Source: Persicobacter sp. CCB-QB2 (GTDB taxonomy: Bacteria > Bacteroidota > Bacteroidia > Cytophagales > Cyclobacteriaceae). From it: 64,000 nucleotides of DNA. Under the pieces are notes generated by a model. The model did not search any database, was not told where the DNA came from, and was given only the letters and a program-made list of their open reading frames with translations. Below are positions 18,254 to 25,772 of the stretch, piece by piece. The stretch lies in contig NZ_LBGV01000001.1 of NCBI RefSeq assembly GCF_001274635.1, positions 1,798,001 to 1,862,000 of the forward strand. Reading direction: 5' to 3'. A program made the position numbers and the translations under genes. Every line of letters starts with the position of its first letter. Positions within the stretch are counted from its first letter, which is position 1.

Positions 18254-18667
18254 ATGCAAATTACCCCTAATAAACTCAAAAAAGACAGCACAAATGAACC
18301 AAATTGCTTTTTCGACAAAGAGCAAAATCTTGTTCGTGCCATTTATGTTGGTTTCCTTTCCTCGGAGGAATTCCAAAACATCGGCCTAAAAACCATTGAA
18401 ACACTGAAAAGCACCAACACCACCCGCCTTCTCGTGGATACTGAACGACTGAAAGTACTTCGGGCAGAAAACCAAGATTGGATAAAGCATGAGTGGTTCC
18501 CCAAAGCCCTTTCCACCAAGCTGACAAAAATGGCCTTTATCGAGCCAGACAATCCCTTCGGAAAGGCTTCCGCTCAAGCGGCCAATACAGTGGAGGAAAT
18601 TGTAGGGAAAATCACGATAAACTACTTTAAATCAGAGGCTGAGGCACTCAATTGGCTAAATCAATAA
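18254..18667 (+). CDS. STAS/SpoIIAA-like domain protein
   Basis: A 137-residue soluble protein. The segment NLVRAIYVGFLSSEEFQNIG then RLLVDTERLKVL and MAFIEPDNPFGK fits the SpoIIAA-like (DUF3478/STAS) fold common in Bacteroidota: alternating strands and helices with a central Asp-bearing strand. Family function is poorly known; related domains bind small molecules or partner proteins in signalling. It is the first gene of a two-gene unit; the next start is 3 bp after this stop. An 11-bp perfect inverted repeat ends just 3 bp before its ATG, so expression is probably tightly controlled. The fold assignment is by pattern only. Confidence 0.65.
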   Translation: MQITPNKLKKDSTNEPNCFFDKEQNLVRAIYVGFLSSEEFQNIGLKTIETLKSTNTTRLLVDTERLKVLRAENQDWIKHEWFPKALSTKLTKMAFIEPDNPFGKASAQAANTVEEIVGKITINYFKSEAEALNWLNQ

Positions 18668-18670
18668 TAG

Positions 18671-19405
18671 ATGTTCACCAACGCTTATTTTATGATTGAA
18701 AATAATATTGTGGAGGTGGTTAAACATCTGTCCCAAAGAAAAGTCCAGTTGGATCATAATCCCTTTTGCCATTGGATGAAAAACCCAAAGGTGCCAACGG
18801 AAGAAAAAATTTCCTTTGCTCCCAAAATGTACTTCTTTGTTTTAGGATTTCGTGACATCCTACTGGAATTAGAAGATCATTCATTCCAAAGCCCTTTACA
18901 AGATGAAATTAATCAACATTGTAAAGAAGACGCCCACCATTGGATTTGGTATTTGGAGGATTGTGAAAAATTGGCCAATGCAGGATTCTTCAGCTTCCCA
19001 CCCACTTCCTCAGAAATTTACCAAAGAGATTGGTATCCGGTTCGGAAGCACCTATACAAATGCATGAAGGTCGCAGAGGAATCCAATGATCATCCCTTTC
19101 AAAAATTAGTCCTCATTCAAGTATTGGAGTCGGCCTTTGAATCTTTCAATGATGTCATGGCTCCGGTGATTGAGCAAATGGGCAAAATGAATTCCCTGTC
19201 TTATTTTGGAAACGCACACCAAATGGCCGAAGAAGCACATGAAAGCCCCTTGTGGATTGAAAGTGATCTGAAGACACTTCAAAAAATTCAATGTGACGGG
19301 CAAACCGCTATTGAATCCATTGAAACGATCGACTATATATTCGATGGTTTTGAAAAAATGTTTAATCAATGGAGCATCCCCGTTCCGGTAGGAAAACACC
19401 CCTAA
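18671..19405 (+). CDS. Putative heme-oxygenase-like (iron-containing redox enzyme) fold protein
   Basis: A 244-residue, all-helical soluble protein. It has no signal peptide. Features suggesting a heme-oxygenase-like diiron scaffold are the KEDAHHWIWYLED helix (about 87-99), a long helix LIQVLESAFESFNDVMAPV (about 145-163) and NAHQMAEEAHES (about 176-187), which supply paired Glu/His/Asp ligands spaced on helices. This assignment is tentative; I do not recognise a named family. It follows the STAS-like gene by 3 bp and shares its control region. A terminator lies at 19427. An internal ATG (18692) is an alternative start. Confidence 0.6.
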   Translation: MFTNAYFMIENNIVEVVKHLSQRKVQLDHNPFCHWMKNPKVPTEEKISFAPKMYFFVLGFRDILLELEDHSFQSPLQDEINQHCKEDAHHWIWYLEDCEKLANAGFFSFPPTSSEIYQRDWYPVRKHLYKCMKVAEESNDHPFQKLVLIQVLESAFESFNDVMAPVIEQMGKMNSLSYFGNAHQMAEEAHESPLWIESDLKTLQKIQCDGQTAIESIETIDYIFDGFEKMFNQWSIPVPVGKHP

Positions 19406-19426
19406 TTGACTAAATTTATCTAACAT

Positions 19427-19457
19427 AAAAGGAGGCCCCGAAAAGCCTCCCTTTTTT
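19427..19457 (+). terminator. Terminator between convergent genes
   Basis: GGAGGC (19431-19436) pairs with GCCTCC (19445-19450), followed by C and a run of six T. It lies 3 bp from the deoD stop on the other strand. Confidence 0.75.
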
Positions 19458-19459
19458 AT

Positions 19460-20158
19460 TTATGCAATATCTAATGCGATTTCCATCATCTGGGTAAATG
19501 TCTTCTCTCTGTCTTCTGCCGGAAGCGCCTCATGCGTGACTAAAGAATCTGAAACCGTTAGAACGGTTAAAGCCTTCACCCCAAACTTAGCCGCAAGCGT
19601 ATAAAGCGCCGTAGTCTCCATTTCTACCGCTAACACGCCATACTCTGCCCAAAGCTTCCACGCATTTGGATCATCATCATAGAAAATATCCGAAGAAAGA
19701 ATATTCCCTACATGTGGGTTTATGCCCATATCCATCGCCTTGGCAACAGCACCCATCAGCATATCAAAATCTCCAACAGGAGCGAAATCCATCCCTTTAA
19801 AACGGTTTCGGTTAACGGAGGCATTGGTAGAAGCAGCCTGCGCGATAACAATATCACGCACCTTAACGTGAGGCTGAAAAGAACCGCAGCTCCCTACACG
19901 AATCAATTTCTTAACGCCATATTCGTTGATCAATTCATGACCATAAATACTGATAGAAGGCAAGCCCATACCAGAACCCTGAACAGAAATCCGCTTTCCT
20001 TTGTACGTTCCGGTGTAGCCATACATCCCTCTGACTTCATTGTAACAAACTGCATCCTCCAGAAAGTTCTCCGCGATAAATTTTGCACGAAGGGGATCTC
20101 CGGGCATCAAAACAGTTTCTGCAATTTCCCCTTTTTGGGCGCCAATATGTACACTCAT
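19460..20158 (-). CDS. deoD: Purine-nucleoside phosphorylase DeoD-type
   Basis: A 232-residue hexameric purine nucleoside phosphorylase, full length. It shows the phosphate-binding [13 protein letters not shown] near residue 18, the [16 protein letters not shown] stretch, RVGSCGSFQ, and the base/ribose site [12 protein letters not shown] followed by LTVSDS with the catalytic Asp. It cleaves purine (deoxy)nucleosides with phosphate in the cytoplasm, giving base and (deoxy)ribose-1-phosphate. Third gene of deoC-deoB-deoD: the start is 6 bp after the deoB stop, so deoxyribose-1-phosphate made here can feed DeoB and DeoC directly. Confidence 0.96.
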   Translation of the reverse strand: MSVHIGAQKGEIAETVLMPGDPLRAKFIAENFLEDAVCYNEVRGMYGYTGTYKGKRISVQGSGMGLPSISIYGHELINEYGVKKLIRVGSCGSFQPHVKVRDIVIAQAASTNASVNRNRFKGMDFAPVGDFDMLMGAVAKAMDMGINPHVGNILSSDIFYDDDPNAWKLWAEYGVLAVEMETTALYTLAAKFGVKALTVLTVSDSLVTHEALPAEDREKTFTQMMEIALDIA

Positions 20159-20164
20159 AATTTC

Positions 20165-21316
20165 TTAACTCAAAATTTCAGGGGCAAAAGAACCACTTTT
20201 CTCCTCACCCATTAAAACATGTTCAATTGTATCTGCAATATCTTTGAAGGTCTGGCGGAAGCCAATGTCCACCGCATCTACTTTTCGACCAGCCACTAAA
20301 ATCGGAATATGCTCGCGCGTATGATCCGTCCCTTTAAAGATCGGGTCGTTACCATGATCTGCAGTAATAATTAGTAAATCATCCTCACGCATCGCTTCCA
20401 AAAGCTCCGGAATCCGGGCATCCCATTCTTCCAAGCAATTCTTATACCCATGAACATCTCTTCTATGTCCAAAATGCATATCGAAATCCACAAGATTAGT
20501 GAAAATCAAGCCCTGAAAATCTTCCTTTATCCACTCTAGGGTACGATCAATCCCTTCCTGATTATCCTTAGTAGAAACCGTATGGGTCACCCCTTTTCCG
20601 GCAAAAATATCAGAGATTTTACCAACAGCACGTACATCCTGTCCGGCGGCTTGCAGTCTCGACATCATATTATCTGCAGGCTCCAGGGCATAATCATGTC
20701 GTCCGGAAGTACGCTGGTAAGCGCCACTTTTTCCAATAAATGGGCGGGCAATCACTCGACCCACATCCAGCATCTCTCTTGCAATTTCGCAATAGCGATA
20801 TAAGTCTTCTAAGGGGACAATTTCTTCATGCGCTGCAATTTGGAAAACAGAATCTGCAGACGTATATACAATCAAATCACCGCTGGCCACATGGAAATCG
20901 CCCAATTCCATAATGATCTCCGTACCGGAAGCCACCTTATTTCCAATGGTTTTTCTTCCCGTTTTGGATTCAAATTCCTCAATGATTTCCTTCGGAAAAC
21001 CATTTGGATAGGTGGGAAAAGCCTGTTCTAAAATCTGGCCGGCAATTTCCCAGTGCCCTGTTGTAGTATCTTTTCCTTTGGAAACTTCTTTCGCCTTTCC
21101 GAAAGCTCCTTCCGGGTAATCTACCGCAGTTATCCCTTTAAAATTACCCAAATGCCCCAAACCCAAACGCTCCATATTCGGAACATTCAAGCCTACCGCA
21201 TCCGCAATATGACCTACGGTGTTGGCTCCCAAATCGCCGAATTCATCCGCATCAGCGGCAAAGCCCACACCGACCGAATCCAATACGATTAGTACGATAC
21301 GATTAATATCTTTCAT
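20165..21316 (-). CDS. deoB: Phosphopentomutase
   Basis: A 383-residue member of the alkaline phosphatase superfamily. The metal site begins with IVLIVLDSVGVGFAADADEFGD; the catalytic Thr lies in GKDTTTGHWEIAG (near residue 90); later metal ligands are NLVDFDMHFGHRRD and ITADHGNDP...DHTREHIP. It interconverts (deoxy)ribose-1-phosphate and -5-phosphate, bridging DeoD and DeoC. It is cytoplasmic and Mn-dependent in known members. The gene starts 11 bp after deoC and ends 6 bp before deoD, so the three form one operon. Length is normal. Confidence 0.96.
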   Translation of the reverse strand: MKDINRIVLIVLDSVGVGFAADADEFGDLGANTVGHIADAVGLNVPNMERLGLGHLGNFKGITAVDYPEGAFGKAKEVSKGKDTTTGHWEIAGQILEQAFPTYPNGFPKEIIEEFESKTGRKTIGNKVASGTEIIMELGDFHVASGDLIVYTSADSVFQIAAHEEIVPLEDLYRYCEIAREMLDVGRVIARPFIGKSGAYQRTSGRHDYALEPADNMMSRLQAAGQDVRAVGKISDIFAGKGVTHTVSTKDNQEGIDRTLEWIKEDFQGLIFTNLVDFDMHFGHRRDVHGYKNCLEEWDARIPELLEAMREDDLLIITADHGNDPIFKGTDHTREHIPILVAGRKVDAVDIGFRQTFKDIADTIEHVLMGEEKSGSFAPEILS

Positions 21317-21327
21317 CTCGCCAGCAA

Positions 21328-21990
21328 TTAATAGCCTGAAGTAGAAGTCTCGCCCTTCACAATTTTAATTCCGGAGCTGGTTCCTAAACGATCCACCCCC
21401 ATTGCAATATACTTTTCTGCGACTTCCTTAGATCTCACACCTCCGGATGCTTTCAATTTGGCTTGTCCGTTCACCGCATCCTTCATAATCTGGATATCCT
21501 CAAAAGTGGCTCCTCCTGTTCCAAAACCTGTTGAGGTCTTCACGAAGTCCGCTTTAGCTTCCACGGATAACTCACTGGCTACTTTCTTCTCCTCATCCGT
21601 AAGGTAACAAGTCTCAATGATCACTTTTAACACCCGATCACCACAAGCTGCCTTAATCTGGCTGATCTCCTCTCTTACCAGATCGTTTTTCCCATCTTTC
21701 AACCAGCCTACATTGATCACCATATCAATTTCATCTGCACCGTCCGCAATTGCCTGCTTCGTTTCAAACACTTTAGCAGCGGTAGACATCATCCCCAAGG
21801 GAAATCCAACTACCGAACACACCGCCACACCTGATCCGGCCACTTCCTGTTTAGCCAAAGGTACATAGGCTGAATTTACACAAACAGAGAAAAAGTTATA
21901 TTCTTTTGCCTCTTTACACAATTGTTTGATTTGTTCCTCTGTTGCATTAGCTGCAAGTATCGTGTGATCGATATATTGACTAACTTCCAT
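21328..21990 (-). CDS. deoC: Deoxyribose-phosphate aldolase
   Basis: A 220-residue TIM-barrel class I aldolase. It begins with the typical YIDHTIL; the Schiff-base Lys sits in ADFVKTSTGFGTGGAT (near residue 150), and further active-site residues are in DEIDMVINVG and LKASGGVRS. It splits deoxyribose-5-phosphate to glyceraldehyde-3-phosphate and acetaldehyde. It is first in the deoCBD operon. A TAGATTTG -7 box lies at 22088-22095 on the minus strand, giving a leader of about 90 bases. Confidence 0.96.
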   Translation of the reverse strand: MEVSQYIDHTILAANATEEQIKQLCKEAKEYNFFSVCVNSAYVPLAKQEVAGSGVAVCSVVGFPLGMMSTAAKVFETKQAIADGADEIDMVINVGWLKDGKNDLVREEISQIKAACGDRVLKVIIETCYLTDEEKKVASELSVEAKADFVKTSTGFGTGGATFEDIQIMKDAVNGQAKLKASGGVRSKEVAEKYIAMGVDRLGTSSGIKIVKGETSTSGY

Positions 21991-22087
21991 AATAAATATA
22001 TTTGGATTAATACATGATTGGCGCTTAGGGGATCACAGGTTATTTATCATGAAGTGAGGTGCAACGCCATAACCTTATTTTGATGAG

Positions 22088-22095
22088 CAAATCTA
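22088..22095 (-). promoter_or_regulatory. -7 box (TAGATTTG) upstream of deoC
   Basis: Perfect TAnnTTTG on the minus strand about 98 bp before the deoC start. No -33 TTG at the ideal spacing. The remaining gap (to 22224) is AT-rich without further clear sites. Confidence 0.4.
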
Positions 22096-22224
22096 ATCAA
22101 AATCTTCAGATTATATAAATTTCACTTCTTAAGATTTATTTCATAAAACTGATTTAACGACCTATTAACCTTGACTCCATTCACCTCTAATTCACTTTTA
22201 TTGATTAACTTCTAAATAAATCAA

Positions 22225-22821
22225 TTGATTAATAAATTGGAATATTTAAATCCCCTTACCGGCCTAAATCTAACTTTATTCCCAAACTTCCTAAACAGGC
22301 GTCAATCTTCCCTCTTATTTGACATATTGGAGAATGAAATTGCCTGGGAAAAAACTCAGGTAAAAGTTTTTGGGAAAATTTATCCGGTACCACGATTAAC
22401 CGCATTTCTCGGTGATGAGGGAATCCATTACAAATATTCAGGACAGATTCATGCGGCAGCGCCCTGGCTTCCTTCCCTTTTAGATATTAAAGCGCAAATT
22501 GAATCAAAAGCAGGTCAGGCGTTCAATTCAGTGCTTTTGAATCGATACAATAACGGCCTGGATAAAATGGGTTGGCATGCCGATAATGAAAAAGAATTAG
22601 GCCCGGAACCTGTGATCGCCTCTTTGAACCTTGGAGCAAGCAGACGCATGGATTTTAAGTCAAAAAAAAATCCAAAAGAAAAATACGCCATCCAACTAGA
22701 AGACGGGATGCTGCTGATTATGGGAAAGGGTTGTCAGGAACATTTTTACCACCAGATACCCGTTCAAAAAAAAATTACAGAAATCCGGATAAATTTAACT
22801 TTTCGACAAATATTGCAGTAA
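22225..22821 (+). CDS. AlkB-like 2-oxoglutarate/Fe(II) dioxygenase
   Basis: A 198-residue alpha-ketoglutarate-dependent dioxygenase of the AlkB family. It shows PRLTAFLGD, NRYNNGLDKMGWHADNE (the HxD iron ligands at about 117-119), SLNLGASRRMDF, and the distal iron His in QEHFYHQIP with the 2-oxoglutarate-binding Arg pair in RINLTFR. Known members directly reverse N-alkyl damage in DNA or RNA. The start is a TTG (22225); no in-frame ATG exists upstream of the conserved core, so a non-ATG start is likely. It precedes the sirtuin gene by 26 bp on the same strand and may be cotranscribed. Confidence 0.9.
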   Translation: MINKLEYLNPLTGLNLTLFPNFLNRRQSSLLFDILENEIAWEKTQVKVFGKIYPVPRLTAFLGDEGIHYKYSGQIHAAAPWLPSLLDIKAQIESKAGQAFNSVLLNRYNNGLDKMGWHADNEKELGPEPVIASLNLGASRRMDFKSKKNPKEKYAIQLEDGMLLIMGKGCQEHFYHQIPVQKKITEIRINLTFRQILQ

Positions 22822-22847
22822 TATCAATTGTTCAACAAATTGCAGGT

Positions 22848-23621
22848 ATGAAGAAAAAAATAGTTGTACTATCCGGAGCCGGCATCAGTGCGGAAAGCGG
22901 ATTAAAAACTTTCCGGGATTCTGACGGGCTTTGGGAAGGACATAACGTCACCGAGGTGGCCACCCCGGAAGGCTGGGAGCGGGATCCACAGCTGGTTTTA
23001 AATTTTTATAATGAAAGGAGAAAACAAGCTAAATTAGCCCAACCCAATTCTGCCCATCGGGCTCTTCAACAATTAGAAGCAAGGTATGAGGTTCAGGTCA
23101 TTACCCAAAATGTAGATCATTTACATGAGGCTGCCGGCAGCTCGAATGTCATTCACCTACATGGGAACCTGTTCACCTCCCGCTCCTCCATAGATGAAAA
23201 TTTAATTTTCGAAATTCCGGATAAGGGAATCGAAATAGGCGATTTGTGCCCATTAGGTAGCCAATTACGACCCAATATCGTCTGGTTCGGAGAGGCAGTC
23301 CCAATGATTGAAGTAGCGGCCGAGGAAATTTCCACTGCAGATATCGTCATCATCATTGGCACTTCCTTACAGGTTTATCCTGCCGCTGGCCTTATCGATT
23401 ACAGGCCATCAAATGCAGAAGTGTATTTAGTGGATCCCAATGCACGGCAACTACGCCTCCCCCGCTTTTTCATGTTTTTAATGAAAAAGCTACCAATGGC
23501 ATGGAGCTCATTCTGGAAAAGCTACTATTTAATTGAGTCAAGAATCGGCTTTTGTCTATTTTTTGTCAATGTAGTAAACTTTTTTCCTGGAGCACCTTTA
23601 GATAAACAAGATCTACTTTAA
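22848..23621 (+). CDS. cobB: NAD-dependent deacylase (sirtuin), C-terminus frameshifted
   Basis: The core is a class III sirtuin: VLSGAGISAESGL (NAD site), FRDSDGLWE, TQNVDHLHEAAG, catalytic His in HLHGN, and LRPNIVWFGE. The FYNERR segment carries the Tyr-x2-Arg pair linked in this class to desuccinylation/demalonylation. The usual zinc cysteines are absent, as in many Bacteroidota homologues. After VYLVDPNARQL the natural end (HVFNEKATNGMELILEKLL) is found in the -1 frame, ending at 23536. The annotated frame instead runs to 23621, and its TAA stop lies inside the terminal repeat of element B. One missing base in the C5 or T5 run at about 23459-23470 explains this. Confidence 0.88.
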   Translation: MKKKIVVLSGAGISAESGLKTFRDSDGLWEGHNVTEVATPEGWERDPQLVLNFYNERRKQAKLAQPNSAHRALQQLEARYEVQVITQNVDHLHEAAGSSNVIHLHGNLFTSRSSIDENLIFEIPDKGIEIGDLCPLGSQLRPNIVWFGEAVPMIEVAAEEISTADIVIIIGTSLQVYPAAGLIDYRPSNAEVYLVDPNARQLRLPRFFMFLMKKLPMAWSSFWKSYYLIESRIGFCLFFVNVVNFFPGAPLDKQDLL

Positions 23622-23856
23622 CCCAAATTTATCACCGCCAAATTCAGCTCACTCCCTAAGTAACTTTATTTCAATTTGTTAATATTGGTTTCACTAATTT
23701 ATCATTAACCCCAATTGGGGTAGGCTTGCTTTTCCTCATTCATCTGCTTCGTTGAAAAAAACACAAAAAAGGAACCCATTCCGTCAATTTTTCCGCCCAG
23801 CGGCTATACGAGGCTTAAAGTAAGCCCCCTCCCTGTTGAGGAGATAAATTTCCCCA
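23618..23856 (-). repeat. Dispersed intergenic repeat, copy B (full length)
   Basis: Occupies the first half of the 488 bp gap 23622-24109. On the minus strand it has all modules of the family: a left end resembling the terminal repeat (GAAATTTATC near 23843-23855), CCTCG, a hairpin (GGAATGGGTTCC inside GAAAAA/TTTTTTC), the core AACGAAGCAGATGAATGAGG, the perfect palindrome CCCCAATTGGGG (23709-23720), an AT-rich spacer, and the right end, read on the plus strand as TTAACCCAAATTTATCACC at 23618. Confidence 0.75.
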
Positions 23857-23933
23857 TACCCCTTGAAAAGTAAATAAAATAGGTTAAAACCTTACCTATG
23901 TAAATTTTTTAATCAAGCTGCAATAACATAATA

Positions 23934-23949
23934 GGAAATGACCATTTCC
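23934..23949. promoter_or_regulatory. Palindrome upstream of the exopolysaccharide operon
   Basis: GGAAATG (23934-23940) and CATTTCC (23943-23949) are perfect reverse complements with a 2-base spacer. It sits 160 bp before the operon start. Operator candidate. Confidence 0.4.
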
Positions 23950-24063
23950 CTTTCCTAAAAAGTCTTTGAATCCATCAGAATAGACTAACAAAATATTCTT
24001 ATCTATTCCCCTCCTTAATCTCCCCCACTTTTCTTTAAAAATTTATTCTTTTCCAACATTCGA

Positions 24064-24080
24064 CAACTAACCTTTAGTTG
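24064..24080. promoter_or_regulatory. Palindrome immediately before the exopolysaccharide operon
   Basis: CAACTAA (24064-24070) and TTAGTTG (24074-24080) pair perfectly around a 3-base spacer, 29 bp before the ATG at 24110. It could be an operator or a leader hairpin. Confidence 0.45.
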
Positions 24081-24109
24081 CTTCATCAGGTACGCACTAG
24101 ATATACTAA

Positions 24110-24553
24110 ATGATGAATATGGAAGCGCTTAAAACTACTTTTCCCGGACCTGAGGCTCCTGAAAAAATGAGCATTTTAGCGATAGATGACGAAACCAGTA
24201 TCAGAAAGCTATTGAATTTCACGCTTAAAGAGAAATTTCAAGTCATTGAAAAGCGAAATGGCATGGAGGCCATGATTTGGCTGGAGGATGGTAATGTACC
24301 CGACTTAATTGTGACCGACATTGAAATGCCGGAAATGAATGGCTATACGCTGGTTGAGATTTTAAGGAATTCCGGCTTCTACAAAGAGATTCCGATTATT
24401 ATGCTATCCGCCAGGGAAAAAAGTGAGGAGAGGATTAAATGCCTGGAGCTTGGCGCAGATGACTATATGATCAAGCCTTTTAACCCTCATGAACTTAAGC
24501 TAAGAATCGCAAGATTAATGGAGCATATAAAAAGATATAAATACCATGCATAA
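24110..24553 (+). CDS. Single-domain response regulator (CheY-like)
   Basis: A 147-residue receiver with a short N-terminal extension. Residues: acidic pair AIDDE (about 25-26), phospho-acceptor Asp in IVTDIEMPEMNG (about 70), Ser in MLSAREKS and Lys in YMIKPFNP (about 125). It has no output domain, so it should act by protein-protein contact or as a phosphate relay. It heads the exopolysaccharide operon and overlaps the next gene by 8 bp; that next protein carries a degenerate receiver at its N-terminus, suggesting the two interact. ATG at 24116 is an alternative start. Confidence 0.92.
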   Translation: MMNMEALKTTFPGPEAPEKMSILAIDDETSIRKLLNFTLKEKFQVIEKRNGMEAMIWLEDGNVPDLIVTDIEMPEMNGYTLVEILRNSGFYKEIPIIMLSAREKSEERIKCLELGADDYMIKPFNPHELKLRIARLMEHIKRYKYHA

Positions 24554-25772
24554 TATCCCCTTGCTCACCCAGCCCAAAGCTTCTGAACTCAAACACCAAA
24601 TAAATTATAAACTTTTTATTTTGGGAGAACGCCTGGATCCCTTGGAATTACAGGCACAGGCGTTAAAAATTCCGCTAGCCTATTCCTCCGAAATTTCGGA
24701 TATCTTTCTTGGAATAAAAGACCAGGTCGAAACGGAAGAAAAAGCGGTATTAATCCTGTTTGACCATCAGGCGCACGATAAGCTTGCTGATCCTCACTTT
24801 TGGGAATTAAAAGACTATTGTCAGCATAATGGCGTACCTATTATTCTGATTACAAAAGGCTTTAGGTTGAATATTCTTTACAAGGCCTTAGACCTGGGAA
24901 TTGATGATGTTTTTTTTCAACCAGTAAAGCTTTCTTCCCTGTTTAAACGCATCAATTTCCTTTTTAACTTCAGGAAAAACAAACTTAACTACCTCGCCCA
25001 CAACACAAATCAGGAACATGAAATCCATATATCTCCACTGAAAAGAGCCTTTGACATTTTTGTCAGCGTATCTGTTTTGCTGGCACTTAGTCCGCTCTTG
25101 TTGGTCGTGATTTTACTCATCTACATAGAATCGCCCGGACCCGTTTTTTATGCTTCTAAAAGAGTGGGTGCCGGATATAAAATTTTTGACTTCTATAAGC
25201 TTAGAAGCATGAAAATTGGGGCGGATCAACTGTTAAACAGCATTAAAAACCAAAACCAATATGCCAAAAACCACCAACAATCCTATTTTAATCACTGCGA
25301 AAATTGTTTAGAAGGAAAAGGAACCTGTAGTCCATACCTTTTCTCAAATAATGGGAAAATCTTATGTGAAAAGCATATTCAATTCCTTAAGGAAAAAGAA
25401 AAACTCAATACTTTTATTAAGGTAGAAAAGGACCCCAGGATCACGAAAATTGGCAAGTTTATCCGAAATACCTCTATTGATGAATTGCCCCAGCTAATCA
25501 ACGTTTTGAAGGGAGACATGTCCATAGTGGGCAACCGCCCATTGCCACTATATGAAGCGGAAAAACTGACTACCGATCAATCCTCCAAGCGATTTTTTGC
25601 TCCGGCCGGAATTACCGGACTTTGGCAAGTCAGCAAAAGAGGAAAGGGAGAAATGTCACAAGAGGAACGTATTGCCCTGGACAACGAATACGCGGAGAAA
25701 AATAATTTTTGGTATGATATGGGATTAATTCTCAAAACCATACCGGCCCTACTTCAAACTGAAAATGTTTAA
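24546..25772 (+). CDS. Phosphoglycosyl transferase with pseudo-receiver domain
   Basis: A 408-residue initiating sugar transferase (WcaJ/PglC-like monotopic family). The C-terminal catalytic part begins with KRAFDIFVSVSVLLALSPLL (membrane re-entrant helix, about 166-193), then SPGPVFYASKRVG, YKLRSM, and the catalytic Asp-Glu dyad in SIDELPQLINVLKGDMSIVG (D312, E313). It transfers a sugar-1-phosphate to undecaprenyl phosphate at the inner membrane. Residues about 21-140 look like a receiver fold lacking the phosphorylation site. Between RSM and DPRIT lies an insert of about 60 residues with four cysteines (C251, C254, C261, C274) resembling a zinc knuckle. It overlaps the CheY-like gene by 8 bp and the next gene by 8 bp. 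Confidence 0.9.
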   Translation: MHNIPLLTQPKASELKHQINYKLFILGERLDPLELQAQALKIPLAYSSEISDIFLGIKDQVETEEKAVLILFDHQAHDKLADPHFWELKDYCQHNGVPIILITKGFRLNILYKALDLGIDDVFFQPVKLSSLFKRINFLFNFRKNKLNYLAHNTNQEHEIHISPLKRAFDIFVSVSVLLALSPLLLVVILLIYIESPGPVFYASKRVGAGYKIFDFYKLRSMKIGADQLLNSIKNQNQYAKNHQQSYFNHCENCLEGKGTCSPYLFSNNGKILCEKHIQFLKEKEKLNTFIKVEKDPRITKIGKFIRNTSIDELPQLINVLKGDMSIVGNRPLPLYEAEKLTTDQSSKRFFAPAGITGLWQVSKRGKGEMSQEERIALDNEYAEKNNFWYDMGLILKTIPALLQTENV

